From Arcticibacter sp041902385 (GTDB taxonomy: Bacteria > Bacteroidota > Bacteroidia > Sphingobacteriales > Sphingobacteriaceae): a DNA stretch of 64,000 bases. Made by a program: the position numbers and the translations under genes. The notes under the pieces are model-generated. The model made no database searches, was not told where the DNA came from, and saw nothing but the letters and a program-made list of their open reading frames with translations. Positions 38,984 through 49,296 of this stretch are shown one piece after another. Location of the stretch: assembly GCF_041902385.1 (NCBI RefSeq), contig NZ_CP169244.1:3968001-4032000 (forward strand). The letters are read 5' to 3'. Position 1 is the first letter of the stretch. Every line of letters begins with the position of its first letter.

Positions 38984-41172
38984 TAATTACCTAGTTCTGA
39001 TAAAAACTTAATACGCATAAGCTGCAGCTCTTCTCTGGTGTAATCGTCACTGCCCAGTTCCTTCAGAGCCGCATCTATCGAATCAATCTCCGAGGATCTG
39101 AAGTAATCGAATACTTCATCCTGGCGATCTTCATCAATCATCTCGTCAATATAATAGTTCAGGTTCAGCTTTGTTCCCGAGTTTACAATAGACTCCACTT
39201 CCCGCAGGATATCCTCGTAGGAAAGGCCCTTTGAAGCTGCAATGTCTTCCAGAGCGATATGCCGGTCAATATTCTGGATGATGGACACCTTGAGTGCCGA
39301 CTTGTTGGCCGCGCTCTTGATCACCAGATCGACCGGCCGGTCAATGTCGTTCTCTTCCACATACTGCGCAATGAGGTTCACGAAAGGAGTACCGAACTTC
39401 ACCGCCTTGCCTGAGCCCACGCCATGGATCTGCTTCAGTTCTTCGAGCGTCACCGGATAATGGATACACATTTCCTCCAGCGAAGGATCCTGGAAGATCA
39501 CAAACGGAGGAAGGTTTTTCTGCTTGGCTATCTTTTTCCTCAGCTCCTTGAGCATCTTCAGCAATTCCTCGTCAGTAGATGCTGCCGACTGTTGTCCTGC
39601 ATCGTCCTGATCATCGTCAGTTGCTTCCATTTCGCGATTCATGACGAAACGTAAGGAATGAGGACTCTCAATAAACGACCTGCCTGATCTGGTTAGCTTC
39701 AGTAAGCCGTAATTATCGATATCCTTCGAAACATAGTTGTTCAATAAAGCCTGCCTGAGCATCGACTTCCAGTAAAGCAGTCCGCCTTCCTTTCCTGAGC
39801 CGAAGGCCGGTATCTTGTTATGATTGTAAGCAACGATCTGCGATGTTTCAACACCCATCAGGACGTTGATGATATGCTGATCGTCGAATTTCTCGCCCAG
39901 CTCCTGAATCAGCAGCAGGGTGCTCTGCAGTTTCTCTGTAGCGTCGAAATGTGTTTTATTGGCCCTGCAGTTGTCGCACATATTATTGCAGCCGGCCTCG
40001 TCGAAGTTCTCGCCAAAATAATGAAGGATCTGCTTCCTGCGGCAGACAGCCGATTCCGCATAATCAATCACTTCCTTCAGGATCTGGGTACCGATCTCCC
40101 GTTCAGAGACTGGCTTATCCTTCATAAATTTCGCCAGCTTATCGATGTCTTTCTCCGAGTAGAAGGCTACGCACAGCCCTTCGCCCCCGTCACGCCCTGC
40201 ACGTCCGGTTTCCTGGTAGTACCCCTCCATGCTCTTCGGAATGTCGTGGTGAATGACATAGCGCACGTCAGGCTTGTCAATACCCATTCCAAAGGCAATG
40301 GTAGCAACGATCACTTCTACCTCTTCCATCAGGAACTTATCCTGCGTTTCGGCCCTCGTTTTCGGATCGAGGCCCGCGTGGTACGGTAATGCCCTGATGC
40401 CGTTCAGGTTTAAGGCTTCCGATACTTCTTCTACCTTCTTGCGGCTCAGGCAATAGACGATGCCCGACTTGCCTGCATTGTTTTTGATAAACCTCACAAT
40501 CTCTTTCATCACATTCTTCTTTGGCCTTACTTCGTAATAAAGGTTTGCCCTGTTGAAAGATGATTTGAATAACGTGGCGTTATTCATCTGAAGGTTTTTA
40601 ATGATATCCTGCTGAACCTTTGGCGTAGCCGTAGCGGTCAGCGCGATGATTGGAATATTCTCTCCGAGATTGTTGATCACCTGCCGGATCTTTCTGTACT
40701 CAGGGCGAAAATCATGGCCCCACTCTGAAATACAATGGGCCTCATCAACTGCTACAAAGGAAACGGTGATGAGCCTTAAAAAGTCGACATTCTCGGGTTT
40801 TGATAACGACTCAGGAGCTACATACAGCAGCTTGGTTTCGCCGCTTAGTACATCCTGCTTTACTTTTGTGATCTCTGATTTGTTAAGTGAGGAATTTAGA
40901 AAATGAGCGATGCTGTCTGTTCCTCCGAAAGCCCTCAGCTGGTCTACCTGGTTCTTCATCAGTGCAATGAGAGGAGATATTACCACTGCAGTCCCTTCGC
41001 TCATGAGTGCCGGCAGCTGATAGCAGATGGACTTTCCGCCGCCTGTTGGCATGATTACAAATGTATCTTTCTTTTGTAGTATATTCGTTATTATTGCTTC
41101 CTGTTCGCCTTTGAAATTATCAAAGCCAAAAAAATTCTGTAAATTATCAAATAATGATTTCTTGATCTCCAT
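38983..41172 (-). CDS. recQ: ATP-dependent DNA helicase RecQ
   Basis: 729 residues. Helicase core motifs in order: MPTGGGKSICYQLPAL (Walker A), VDEAHCISEWGHDFRP (DEAH), ALTATATP, GIVYCLSRKKVEEV and YYQETGRAGRDG. It continues into a zinc-binding RQC (CRRKQILHYFGE with CNNMCDNC) and a C-terminal HRDC domain (PPFVIFQDPSLEEMC). A further C-terminal extension follows, as in many Bacteroidota RecQ proteins. It unwinds DNA for repair and fork restart. It is the first gene of a recQ-kdsA pair. Confidence 0.95.
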   Translation of the reverse strand: MEIKKSLFDNLQNFFGFDNFKGEQEAIITNILQKKDTFVIMPTGGGKSICYQLPALMSEGTAVVISPLIALMKNQVDQLRAFGGTDSIAHFLNSSLNKSEITKVKQDVLSGETKLLYVAPESLSKPENVDFLRLITVSFVAVDEAHCISEWGHDFRPEYRKIRQVINNLGENIPIIALTATATPKVQQDIIKNLQMNNATLFKSSFNRANLYYEVRPKKNVMKEIVRFIKNNAGKSGIVYCLSRKKVEEVSEALNLNGIRALPYHAGLDPKTRAETQDKFLMEEVEVIVATIAFGMGIDKPDVRYVIHHDIPKSMEGYYQETGRAGRDGGEGLCVAFYSEKDIDKLAKFMKDKPVSEREIGTQILKEVIDYAESAVCRRKQILHYFGENFDEAGCNNMCDNCRANKTHFDATEKLQSTLLLIQELGEKFDDQHIINVLMGVETSQIVAYNHNKIPAFGSGKEGGLLYWKSMLRQALLNNYVSKDIDNYGLLKLTRSGRSFIESPHSLRFVMNREMEATDDDQDDAGQQSAASTDEELLKMLKELRKKIAKQKNLPPFVIFQDPSLEEMCIHYPVTLEELKQIHGVGSGKAVKFGTPFVNLIAQYVEENDIDRPVDLVIKSAANKSALKVSIIQNIDRHIALEDIAASKGLSYEDILREVESIVNSGTKLNLNYYIDEMIDEDRQDEVFDYFRSSEIDSIDAALKELGSDDYTREELQLMRIKFLSELGN

Positions 41173-41223
41173 GTCCGCCTGCGGGAAAAAATTTAGAAAA
41201 CCTAAACTTACCCCAAAATAACA

Positions 41224-41231
41224 TATTTTTG
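41224..41231 (+). promoter_or_regulatory. TAnnTTTG -7 box of kdsD
   Basis: TATTTTTG in the 93-base divergent gap between recQ and kdsD matches the consensus; no clear -33 element was found. Confidence 0.45.
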
Positions 41232-41265
41232 CCGTGAGTTTATATCATTTAATAAAAAATTCTGA

Positions 41266-42234
41266 TTGAAAACAGTTGCTGAAGTACAAGAGATAGCGGA
41301 AAGAACCCTCACGACGGAGCTGCAAGCTGTATCCGCACTAGGTACTAAATTAAATGAAGATTTCCATGTCATTGTTGAGCGTATCCTTCACCTAAAGGGC
41401 CGCGTAATCGTTACCGGTGTCGGAAAAAGTGCTCTGATTGCTCAAAAGATAGTAGCTACTTTTAACTCTACCGGAACTCCTTCTGTTTTTATGCATGCCG
41501 CTGATGCGGTTCACGGAGATCTCGGCATTATCCAAAAGGAAGACCTCGTAATCTGCATCTCCAAAAGCGGCAACACTCCTGAGATCAAGGTACTTGTGCC
41601 CCTGTTGAAGCACGCGGGCAATACGCTGATCGGCATGGTGGGTGATGTCAATTCCTACCTGGCCAAACAGGCCGACTTTATTCTTGATACGACAGTCGAC
41701 AAAGAGGCCTGCCCGCTTAATCTGGCTCCTACCTCCAGTACCACCGCGCAGATTGTGATGGGCGATATCCTTGCCGTCTGCCTGCTCGAGTGCCGCAGTT
41801 TTAGCACGGAGGACTTCGCACGTTACCATCCGGGCGGCTCTCTCGGAAGAAAATTATATTTGAAGGTCGCTGATCTGTATATCAACAACGAGCGCCCGGA
41901 AGTGGCTCCTGGGGCTTCAGTGAAAGAAGTGATCCTGGAGATTACGCGCAAACGTTTGGGTGCTGTAGCTGTTGTTGAAAACGGAATGATTGCCGGAATT
42001 ATTACCGATGGTGACATCAGACGGATGATGGAGAAGTACGACAGCATCAAAGGACTGAAAGCCAGCGATATCATGTGCCCGACACCAAGGAGGATCTCAG
42101 GATCAGAACTCGCTGTAAACGCACTTGATCTCATGCGCTCCAACAATATTACGCAGTTGCTTGTTGTGAATGAAAACAATGAATATCTGGGAGTCATCCA
42201 CCTGCATGACCTCCTGAAAGAGGGCATCATTTAA
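41266..42234 (+). CDS. kdsD: Arabinose-5-phosphate isomerase (KpsF/GutQ family)
   Basis: 322 residues from a TTG start (the first codon in the frame that fits the family N-terminus KTVAEVQEIAERTL). The SIS domain (residues 35-170) has VTGVGKSALIAQKIVATFNS and ICISKSGNTPEIKVL; two CBS domains follow (205-320). It interconverts ribulose-5-phosphate and arabinose-5-phosphate for KDO synthesis. It is divergent from recQ-kdsA, so the first two KDO steps flank recQ, and is followed 47 bases later by the guanylyltransferase gene. Confidence 0.93.
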   Translation: MKTVAEVQEIAERTLTTELQAVSALGTKLNEDFHVIVERILHLKGRVIVTGVGKSALIAQKIVATFNSTGTPSVFMHAADAVHGDLGIIQKEDLVICISKSGNTPEIKVLVPLLKHAGNTLIGMVGDVNSYLAKQADFILDTTVDKEACPLNLAPTSSTTAQIVMGDILAVCLLECRSFSTEDFARYHPGGSLGRKLYLKVADLYINNERPEVAPGASVKEVILEITRKRLGAVAVVENGMIAGIITDGDIRRMMEKYDSIKGLKASDIMCPTPRRISGSELAVNALDLMRSNNITQLLVVNENNEYLGVIHLHDLLKEGII

Positions 42235-42281
42235 ACACCTGATGAACAACATAAAAACAAACTTATCCTATAACGAATAAA

Positions 42282-43364
42282 ATGAAGAACTTTTATGCTG
42301 TGATTATGGCCGGAGGCATCGGCAGTCGCTTTTGGCCTATCAGTCGCACCGCTCATCCGAAACAATTTATCGACATCCTGGGTACAGGAAAAACGCTGAT
42401 CCAGCAGACTTACGACCGCTTTCTGAAAATTGTTCCTGCTGAAAACATTTACGTGGTAACAAACGACAGCTACCGCAGTTTGGTGAAGGAACAGCTCCCT
42501 GCCTTGTCAGAGCATCAGATCCTTGGTGAGCCCGTCATGCGGAACACTGCGCCGTGTGTAGCTTATGCGTGTCACAAGATCGGGATGCTGAATCCGGAAG
42601 CATCAATTGTTGTTTCACCTGCAGACCACCTGATCACTGATACAGAGGAGTTTGTAAGAAAGATCAACTATTCACTGGAGGCCGCTTCGCGAATGAACTG
42701 CCTGATCACCCTCGGTATCAAACCGTCACGTCCTGATACGGGCTATGGCTATATTCAGTTTACCGATCAGAAGCTTGAGGGCGATCTCCATAAGGTGAAG
42801 ACATTCACCGAGAAGCCCAACCTGGAGCTGGCCCGCACTTTCGTGCAAAGCGGCGAATTCCTCTGGAATGCCGGAATCTTTGTCTGGTCTGTAGCCTCAA
42901 TTTTAAGCGCCTTCCAGCAGCACCTTCCCGAAATGAACGACATCTTTAAGGAAGGCGACAATAAGTACAACACAGACGCAGAGCAGCCCTTTATTCAGCA
43001 CGCCTACTACCAGTGCACCAATATCTCCATTGACTACGGAATTATGGAGAAAGCGAAGAACGTATACGTGTTGCCAAGCGACTTCGGCTGGTCAGACCTG
43101 GGCACCTGGGCGTCTGTTTATCAGCTCTCGGAGAAAGACTATCTGGGCAATGCAGTGATCCCTTCTGAAAAGGTGGTGATGTACGATTCGTCAAACTGCA
43201 TGGTGAATGTGCCGGCCGACAAGCTTGTTATCCTTCAGGGCCTTGATGACTACATTGTGGTAGAGTCGAATAACACGCTGATGATTTGCCAGAAGTCAGA
43301 AGAACAGAAAGTAAAACAAATTGTTGCCGACGTGAAAGCACGTTTCGGAACAGAATATATTTAA
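42282..43364 (+). CDS. Mannose-1-phosphate guanylyltransferase
   Basis: 360 residues of the nucleotidyltransferase family. MAGGIGSRFWPISRTAHPKQ is the GTP-binding signature of GDP-mannose pyrophosphorylases, with VSPADHLITD and FTEKPNLELA further on and a sugar-binding GIFVWSV segment. It makes GDP-mannose from mannose-1-phosphate and GTP, feeding glycan and fucose synthesis. It lacks the phosphomannose isomerase domain of the bifunctional ManC, hence about 360 residues. It is in the kdsD operon and ends in a strong terminator. Confidence 0.94.
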   Translation: MKNFYAVIMAGGIGSRFWPISRTAHPKQFIDILGTGKTLIQQTYDRFLKIVPAENIYVVTNDSYRSLVKEQLPALSEHQILGEPVMRNTAPCVAYACHKIGMLNPEASIVVSPADHLITDTEEFVRKINYSLEAASRMNCLITLGIKPSRPDTGYGYIQFTDQKLEGDLHKVKTFTEKPNLELARTFVQSGEFLWNAGIFVWSVASILSAFQQHLPEMNDIFKEGDNKYNTDAEQPFIQHAYYQCTNISIDYGIMEKAKNVYVLPSDFGWSDLGTWASVYQLSEKDYLGNAVIPSEKVVMYDSSNCMVNVPADKLVILQGLDDYIVVESNNTLMICQKSEEQKVKQIVADVKARFGTEYI

Positions 43365-43390
43365 GCTTTCCTTCCTGAGTAAAGCTGCAC

Positions 43391-43428
43391 GGGAGGCTGT
43401 TTCTTACAAGGAACAGCCTCCCTTTTTT
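43391..43428 (+). terminator. Terminator of the kdsD-guanylyltransferase operon
   Basis: GGGAGGCTGTT and AACAGCCTCCC form a perfect 11-bp stem with a 10-base loop, followed by T6. Confidence 0.95.
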
Positions 43429-43433
43429 ATAGG

Positions 43434-43547
43434 CGGAAAGGTAGAAAGCTCAAAGCGGAAAGGTAGAAAGCTGAAAGCATAAAGCTCAAAGCTGTTTGCT
43501 GAAGGCTGATAGCTGATCGCCGATCGCTAACAGCTAACAGCCAACAG
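43434..43547. repeat. Degenerate 7-bp tandem repeat array
   Basis: About 16 heptamers in near-continuous register: CGGAAAG, TAGAAAG, CTCAAAG, CTGAAAG, CATAAAG, CTGAAGG, CTGATAG, CTGATCG, CCGATCG, CTAACAG twice, CCAACAG. There is one register slip of a single base at 43463. The array runs from the terminator to the stop codon of the SNF2 gene at 43548. Arrays of CTnnnAG heptamers are frequent between Bacteroidota genes. Confidence 0.85.
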
Positions 43548-46500
43548 CTACTCCCCTAGCAGAGCCAGCAACTCTTCTTTCGTTAAAGAATTGATCAAAG
43601 CTTCTCCTGACGTTATAAGCTTACGGGCAAGTTCTTTCTTACCCTCCTGCAGCTGCTGCATTTTATCTTCGATTGTGCCCGGGCAGATCATCCGTACCGC
43701 CACTACCTTTTGATCCTGACCGATGCGGTGAGCCCTGTCGATTGCCTGGTTTTCTACGGCCGGATTCCACCAGGGTTCCATCAGGTACACATAATCGGCT
43801 TTGGTAAGATTCAGTCCGGTTCCTCCGGCACGGAGGCTGATCAGGAAGACCTGTATCTCTTCGTCCTTCTGGAAGCGTTCTACTACCTCTGAACGGTTGC
43901 ACGTGCGACCTGTCAGGGAGAGGTACGAAATGCCTCTCTTCCCCAGTTCCTGTCCAATGAGGTCGAGCATCCCGACAAACTGGGAGAAGACCAGCACTTT
44001 GTGTCCGGCCGACTGCCCCTCCAGATGCTCCATAAGTACCGCAATCTTGGAGGAATGCTCGCCCGGCAGCTTGTCGCCCTTCAGCAGCAAAGGCGAGTCG
44101 CAAATCTGGCGCAGGCGGGTAAGCCCGCGCAAAATATGCATCGGACCTATCTCCAGTTCATCGCCGGTAGTAGCAGAGATCAGCTCCCTGAACTCCTTTT
44201 CATACGCCTCGTACATGGCCCGCTGCTCATGCCCCATTTCGCAGTAGAGCGTCATTTCGGTGCGCTCAGGAAGTTCTGGCGCCACCTCCTCCTTCGTTCT
44301 CCTCAGAATAAAAGGCGACACCTTCCGGTGAAGCTCAGCCGCACGCTTTCTGTCGTGAAACTGGTCGACGGGCGCAGAGTAGATTTCCTTGAAGTGCTGT
44401 TTGCTGCCCAGCAAACCCGGACAGGTAAAAGACAGCTGCCCGAACAGGTCGAACGTGTTGTTCTCGAGTGGCGTACCGGTGATGGCGATCTTGTTGCGCG
44501 ACTGAAGCATTCGCGCCGCCTTGTAACGCTGCGATTCGGGATTCTTGATGTTTTGCGACTCATCAAGGAAGATGTAGTTAAATGTATACTCCCGCAGAAA
44601 GCGCACATCAGACAGCAATGTGCCGTAGGTGGTCAGGACGATATCGTATTCATCAAAATTGGCGGTCGATTTCAGGCGCTCTGCCCCATGCAGCGTAAGC
44701 ACCTGCAGGTCGGGGGCAAAACGAAGGGCTTCCGCCTGCCAGTTGAAGACCAGCGAAGCCGGCACCACAATAAGATTGCTATTGCGTCCTCTTTTGCTGC
44801 GCTGAAGTAGAATAAAGGCCAGTATCTGAACCGTTTTACCGAGGCCCATATCATCGGCCAGACACCCGCCAAAGCAGAGTTCGTCAAGGAAGTTGAGCCA
44901 GTTTAAGCCCTGGTGCTGATACAGGCGCAATTGTCCATTGAACTTAGAGGGCACCGGCACTTCATTTATACGCTCAAAATGGAGAAGCTTTTCCCGGATA
45001 CGATTTACTTCATCGCGCACGTCGTCGTCGAGCTCATCGGGATCGAACAGCTCGTCCACCGCCGAGAAGTTGACCCGCGCTATTCCCAGCAACTCTGCAT
45101 CTACCACCTCGCCGGCCTGGAAGTACCTCCTGAACCGCTCTATCCACTCGTCGGGGAGGATGCCTTTTGTTCCGTCATCGAGCTCAACATACTGGTTCCT
45201 GTTCTTTACCGCACGGTAGATCTTATTAAGTCCCACCTTCTGCCGCCCGAAACGCACCTTCACCACCACGTTGAACCAGTTGATTCCGCTTAGCACCTTG
45301 ATCTGGATCTTCGCCCTGTTGGGGTTGAGCCGGTTCCCTTCAATTTCGTTAAAGCCCAGCACCGTGATGCCTGCCGATTGCCATTCGTCAAAGGCCTGCA
45401 GGAACCACTCTTCGTTAAGGAAATGCTTTTTGTGGAGATAAAAATAATGAAGTCCGTTGTCAACCTGCTCCATGAAATAGGGATGCTGCCTGAGCAGGAG
45501 TGCGGTGAAGCGGTCTTCCTCCTGCTGATCCCTGTTCACCATGAACTCATGGCCATTGCTGTCGACTGAAAATATATTTTTCCGTCTCCTGATCTCTATC
45601 TCCACTTCTCCGTACCGGATCACGGGTATGAGCATCACATACTGGCCGAAGTCAGAAAGAAATATAATATGTTCATTCGGCTGGTTGAAGCCCTGTTCCG
45701 CCAGCTGCAGAGGCGTGGCGGGCTGCACATGCTCATAATGCACTTCGGCGAGATCTTCGAGGGGCGCGAGCACCTGATGCCTGAATTGCCTGTATTTACT
45801 GTGATGCACCAGCAGCCTTCCCTCTGAGTTTCTGAGCAGGACACCAAAGTTAAGTACCTGCAAGCTGTCGGGCAGATAGAGCGCATCACCGATCTCAAAA
45901 AACCACCCGTAACGAAGAGGCAGGTCAGCTACCTCATATAACTGCCCGCCGGCACGGAACTGCGCGGTGATCTCATAAAAGACGCTCTTCAGCCTTACCC
46001 GGATAGTCAGTTCTTTTCCCGCCGTCCGGATGTTCACAGGCTTGAGCGAGCGGGCGCTGATGCCCGAGGAAAAGTCGCCCTCATGCGTGTAGAACCTTAG
46101 GTTCATGGAGTTGCGAAGGATGATGTGCAGGGCTTTTATTCCGGCTTCGCGCTCAACCGCTTCCGCTCCGTTCTGAAAGCGGTAAATGGCAGTCAGAAAG
46201 CGCGCCTGCGCAACGTCTTCCACCTCTGAAGCGAGATCGAGGGGCGCCTGTTGGCGAAGGGGGTTCTGACTTTTCCGCCCGGCGAAGGGCCGGTTTCAAA
46301 CAGCTCGACCACCAGATGCTTGTAGTATTTATGCTGCCGGAGCACCACGATCAGGCTCTTGGCAGAAGGCTCCCGGGGAGGCTGTGGAGGAGGCTCTGCC
46401 AGAGACAGCTGCCTCAGCAGACGATCCACGCTCTCCCTGCCAAGAGGCAGAAGTGAAGGCTGAAGCGGCTTTACCTCTGCCCTGCCGTTGCTATACTCCA

Positions 46501-46972
46501 GCTTGAAGAAACGCTCCAGATCTTCCTCATGCTCAAGTCCGTATTCCACAGCTGCCGATCTGAGACGAGCAACACGCAGCTCCTGGTCAAAAAACGCGCG
46601 CAGGTCATCCTTCCGTATGACCGCCCTGAGCAACAAAGCTTCATGCGCACAGAGCGCATGGTGCTCTGCCCGGCACGTACAGCCGAGGTACAGATCCTCT
46701 CCCGAGACACGGAGTTCAACTACAGGGAAATCAGGCGCGTTGCGCTGAAAGAAGAAAAGCCCGGTGTTGACCTGAAGGCTTCGCACCGCCACGTCGTCTG
46801 TTCCGCGACTATCCAGCCAAGCCCCGCCCGGGGCATGCTGCATGATAACGGACTCAGAAAGGGCGTTTACCGGCGTACCACTGATCCTGTAGTAATGGTT
46901 CGGAATAAAATCTTCCTGAGTATCTTCTTTCACATTCAATATCTTCTGACCAAAAGTGGCTAAAAATAACAA
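43548..46972 (-). CDS. SWIM zinc-finger SNF2-family helicase (frameshifted in this sequence)
   Basis: About 1,141 residues. A SWIM finger (CTCRAEHHALCAHE, about residues 105-120) precedes a long middle region, then a Swi2/Snf2 motor with LADDMGLGKTVQILAF (Walker A), FLDESQNIKNP (DExx box), ITGTPLENNTFDLFG, FSQFVGMLDL and NPAVENQAIDRAHRIGQ. The frame breaks at a G5 run on the plus strand (46259-46263); one extra C on the coding strand restores TPLRQQAPLDLASEVEDV. These bacterial HepA-like ATPases act on DNA or RNA polymerase complexes; the role here is unknown. Monocistronic. Confidence 0.92.
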
Positions 46973-47007
46973 TAAGAGGTCAAAGAAGACAAATGTTCAG
47001 GTGAATG

Positions 47008-47262
47008 CTACCGCGCCGGCCTGATGTCTTCCTGCTCCTGCGCCTCGATGGCTATCCCAATGTTGGCGAGCAGCAGCGGGTCGATCAGATGTGAATCCTC
47101 GCAGCGCCAGGTGCCAAGCCGGTTGGAGATGAAGAAGGTAGAACCATTCGGACTTGTAATCCGGTATCCTTGTTCGTTGTGCAGCCTGTCGGGCTTTGCC
47201 TCCATAAAAAGAGCTACACCTGTTGTCGGATCTGTTACTTTAAGTCTCATCGCTTCAAGCAT
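47008..47262 (-). CDS. Small hypothetical protein
   Basis: 84 residues, possibly from the internal Met at 47250 (MRLKVTDPTTGVALFMEAKP). A beta-rich pattern with a central FISNRLGTWRCEDSH. I do not recognise a family. It is on the same strand just upstream of the SNF2 helicase gene, 35 bases away, and could be its operon partner. No signal peptide. Confidence 0.55.
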   Translation of the reverse strand: MLEAMRLKVTDPTTGVALFMEAKPDRLHNEQGYRITSPNGSTFFISNRLGTWRCEDSHLIDPLLLANIGIAIEAQEQEDIRPAR

Positions 47263-47399
47263 TGCGGCAACCAGAGACTTGCGGCCCTCAACCGCAGGGG
47301 CTACGCAAGACCTGGCAACCTGATTATAAGATCAATAGGTTGATTGAATAATAAAGTTAGTAAAATTCAGATCAAAGAAAAAAGGAAGGTTTCATTGTT

Positions 47400-49175
47400 C
47401 TAACCGAGTCCCCCCTGCATTACTTCTCTGATGGTTTGTCTCACCACTGCTGAACTCTCGGGGTCTCCCTTGAGTAGCGCTTTGTTGAACATAGCGAGCT
47501 GGCTCATATCTACATGAGCGGGAACAATGGGCACACTGGGGTCAACGAGCACGTCAATCACGGTGGGCCGGTCTGCGGTCAGGGCCTGGTCAAGGGCTTC
47601 GGCCAGCAGCTCCGCCTTTTCTACACGGATGCCACCCAGCCCGAGCAACGCAGCGAACTGCCCATAGGGAACGTCAGGTATATTCTGGGAAGCTTCGAAC
47701 TTAGGCTCGCCGGCCATCATCCTTTGTTCCCAGGTCACCATGTTCAGGTCGCGGTTGTTGAGCACAATGACCACAAGACGCGGATCAGCCCACTCCTTCC
47801 AGTATTTGGAGATGGTGATCAGCTCGTTCATCCCCAGCATCTGCATGGCTCCATCGCCCACAATTGCAATAGGCACGCGACCAGGATAGGCAAACTTCGC
47901 TGCTACTGCATAGGGCACGGCTGGACACATGGTGGCCAGTGTTCCGGATAGAGAGGCAAGCATCCCCTCCCGGATCTTCAGGTTCCGGGCATACCAGAAC
48001 GCAGAGGTGCCTGAATCGGCCGTAATGATGCACTCGTCGGGAAGCCGGGGCGACAATAGCTGCAAGACCAGCTGAGGATTGATGGGATCAGCGGCCTGCT
48101 GCGCGCGGTCGTCGACCGTCTTCCACCAGGCCTCTATGTTCTTTTCGATGCTTTGCCGCCAGGAACGCTCCTCCTTGCGTTTCAAAAGGGGGATCAAGGC
48201 CTGGAGCGTGCTCTTGCTGTCGCCAAGAAGGTTCACCTCCATCGGGTAGCGGAGGCTAAGCATCCGCCCGTCGATATCGATCTGCACGCCTCTTGCCTTT
48301 CCGGGCTCCGGCAGGTATTCTGAGTAAGGAAAACTGCTGCCCATCATGAAAAGCGTGTCACATTCTTCCATCATCTGCCAGCTGGGCTTGGTGCCCAGCA
48401 GTCCGATCGAACCCGTCACATAAGGAAGGTCGTCAGGGAGAACAGCCTTGCCAAGAAGCGCCTTGGCCACACCCGCTCCGAGCAGTTCGGCCACCTGCCT
48501 GATCTCATCAACCGCACTAAAGGCCCCCGCTCCTACCAGAATAGCAATTTTCTCTCCCTGGTTCAGAACATCGGCAGCAGCCTGCAGCTCATTCATGTCA
48601 GGAACCAGATGAGCCTTCGGATAACCAACGCCTGTAAACACGCTTCCATGCTTCCGGGGCGGCTCCTCTACGGCTTTCTCCTCCTGAAGGTCGTTCGGGA
48701 CGATTACAGCCGTCACGGTCCGTTCCGCCCGTGCAATGCGAAAGGCACGGTCGATCACCTGCCTTACCTGAGCTGGGTCGGTGACCATCTGGACGTACTC
48801 CGAGGCCACGTCTTTATAAAGAGACATCAGGTCGACCTCCTGCTGGTAATTGCTTCCCATAGACGTCCTTTTCTGCTGACCTATGATGGCGACCACCGGC
48901 TGATGGTCGAGCTTCGCGTCGTACAGTCCGTTCAGCAAGTGAATAGCACCAGGGCCTGAGGTAGCCATACATACGCCGGGCGAGTCGGTGAACTTGGCAT
49001 GGGCACACGCCATGAACGAAGCCATCTCCTCATGGCGCGTCTGGATAAAGCGGATCTTGTCCTGCGCCCGGTTGAGTGCACCAAGCAAACCGTTGATCCC
49101 GTCGCCGGGGTAACCAAAAATCCTGTCTACCTTCCACTCCGTAAGGCGCTGAACTATAAAATCGCTGACATTCAT
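47400..49175 (-). CDS. Thiamine-diphosphate enzyme, pyruvate-oxidase-like
   Basis: About 591 residues from the ATG 49175 (MNVSDFIVQRLTEWKVDRIF), chosen because the family begins there; upstream codons look non-coding. Three domains: Pyr (FGYPGDGINGLLGALNRA, TRHEEMASFMACAHAKFT with the essential Glu), central FAD/nucleotide-like domain, and PP with IVGDGAMQMLGMNELITISK and NNRDLNMVTWE for diphosphate-Mg binding. Closest to pyruvate oxidases of the PoxB/YdaP type, which decarboxylate pyruvate to acetate or acetyl-phosphate; acetolactate synthase is a less likely alternative. Monocistronic. Confidence 0.9.
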   Translation of the reverse strand: MNVSDFIVQRLTEWKVDRIFGYPGDGINGLLGALNRAQDKIRFIQTRHEEMASFMACAHAKFTDSPGVCMATSGPGAIHLLNGLYDAKLDHQPVVAIIGQQKRTSMGSNYQQEVDLMSLYKDVASEYVQMVTDPAQVRQVIDRAFRIARAERTVTAVIVPNDLQEEKAVEEPPRKHGSVFTGVGYPKAHLVPDMNELQAAADVLNQGEKIAILVGAGAFSAVDEIRQVAELLGAGVAKALLGKAVLPDDLPYVTGSIGLLGTKPSWQMMEECDTLFMMGSSFPYSEYLPEPGKARGVQIDIDGRMLSLRYPMEVNLLGDSKSTLQALIPLLKRKEERSWRQSIEKNIEAWWKTVDDRAQQAADPINPQLVLQLLSPRLPDECIITADSGTSAFWYARNLKIREGMLASLSGTLATMCPAVPYAVAAKFAYPGRVPIAIVGDGAMQMLGMNELITISKYWKEWADPRLVVIVLNNRDLNMVTWEQRMMAGEPKFEASQNIPDVPYGQFAALLGLGGIRVEKAELLAEALDQALTADRPTVIDVLVDPSVPIVPAHVDMSQLAMFNKALLKGDPESSAVVRQTIREVMQGGLG

Positions 49176-49296
49176 TGTTTTTCTTTTAGCAGATGTAGGG
49201 TAATGATCATAATAAAGAAAAGCAGCAAATGGTTTAAGAGTTTTCCTGAATTCATTTTTTCTTAAAACAGGAAGAGCGATCATGCAGCTTTTATTT

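Noticed and set aside
39820..40389. Plus-strand frame of 189 codons
   Set aside because: Shadow of recQ with no family features.
44001..44810. Plus-strand frame of 269 codons
   Set aside because: Shadow of the SNF2 helicase gene; His/Arg-rich composition typical of antisense frames.
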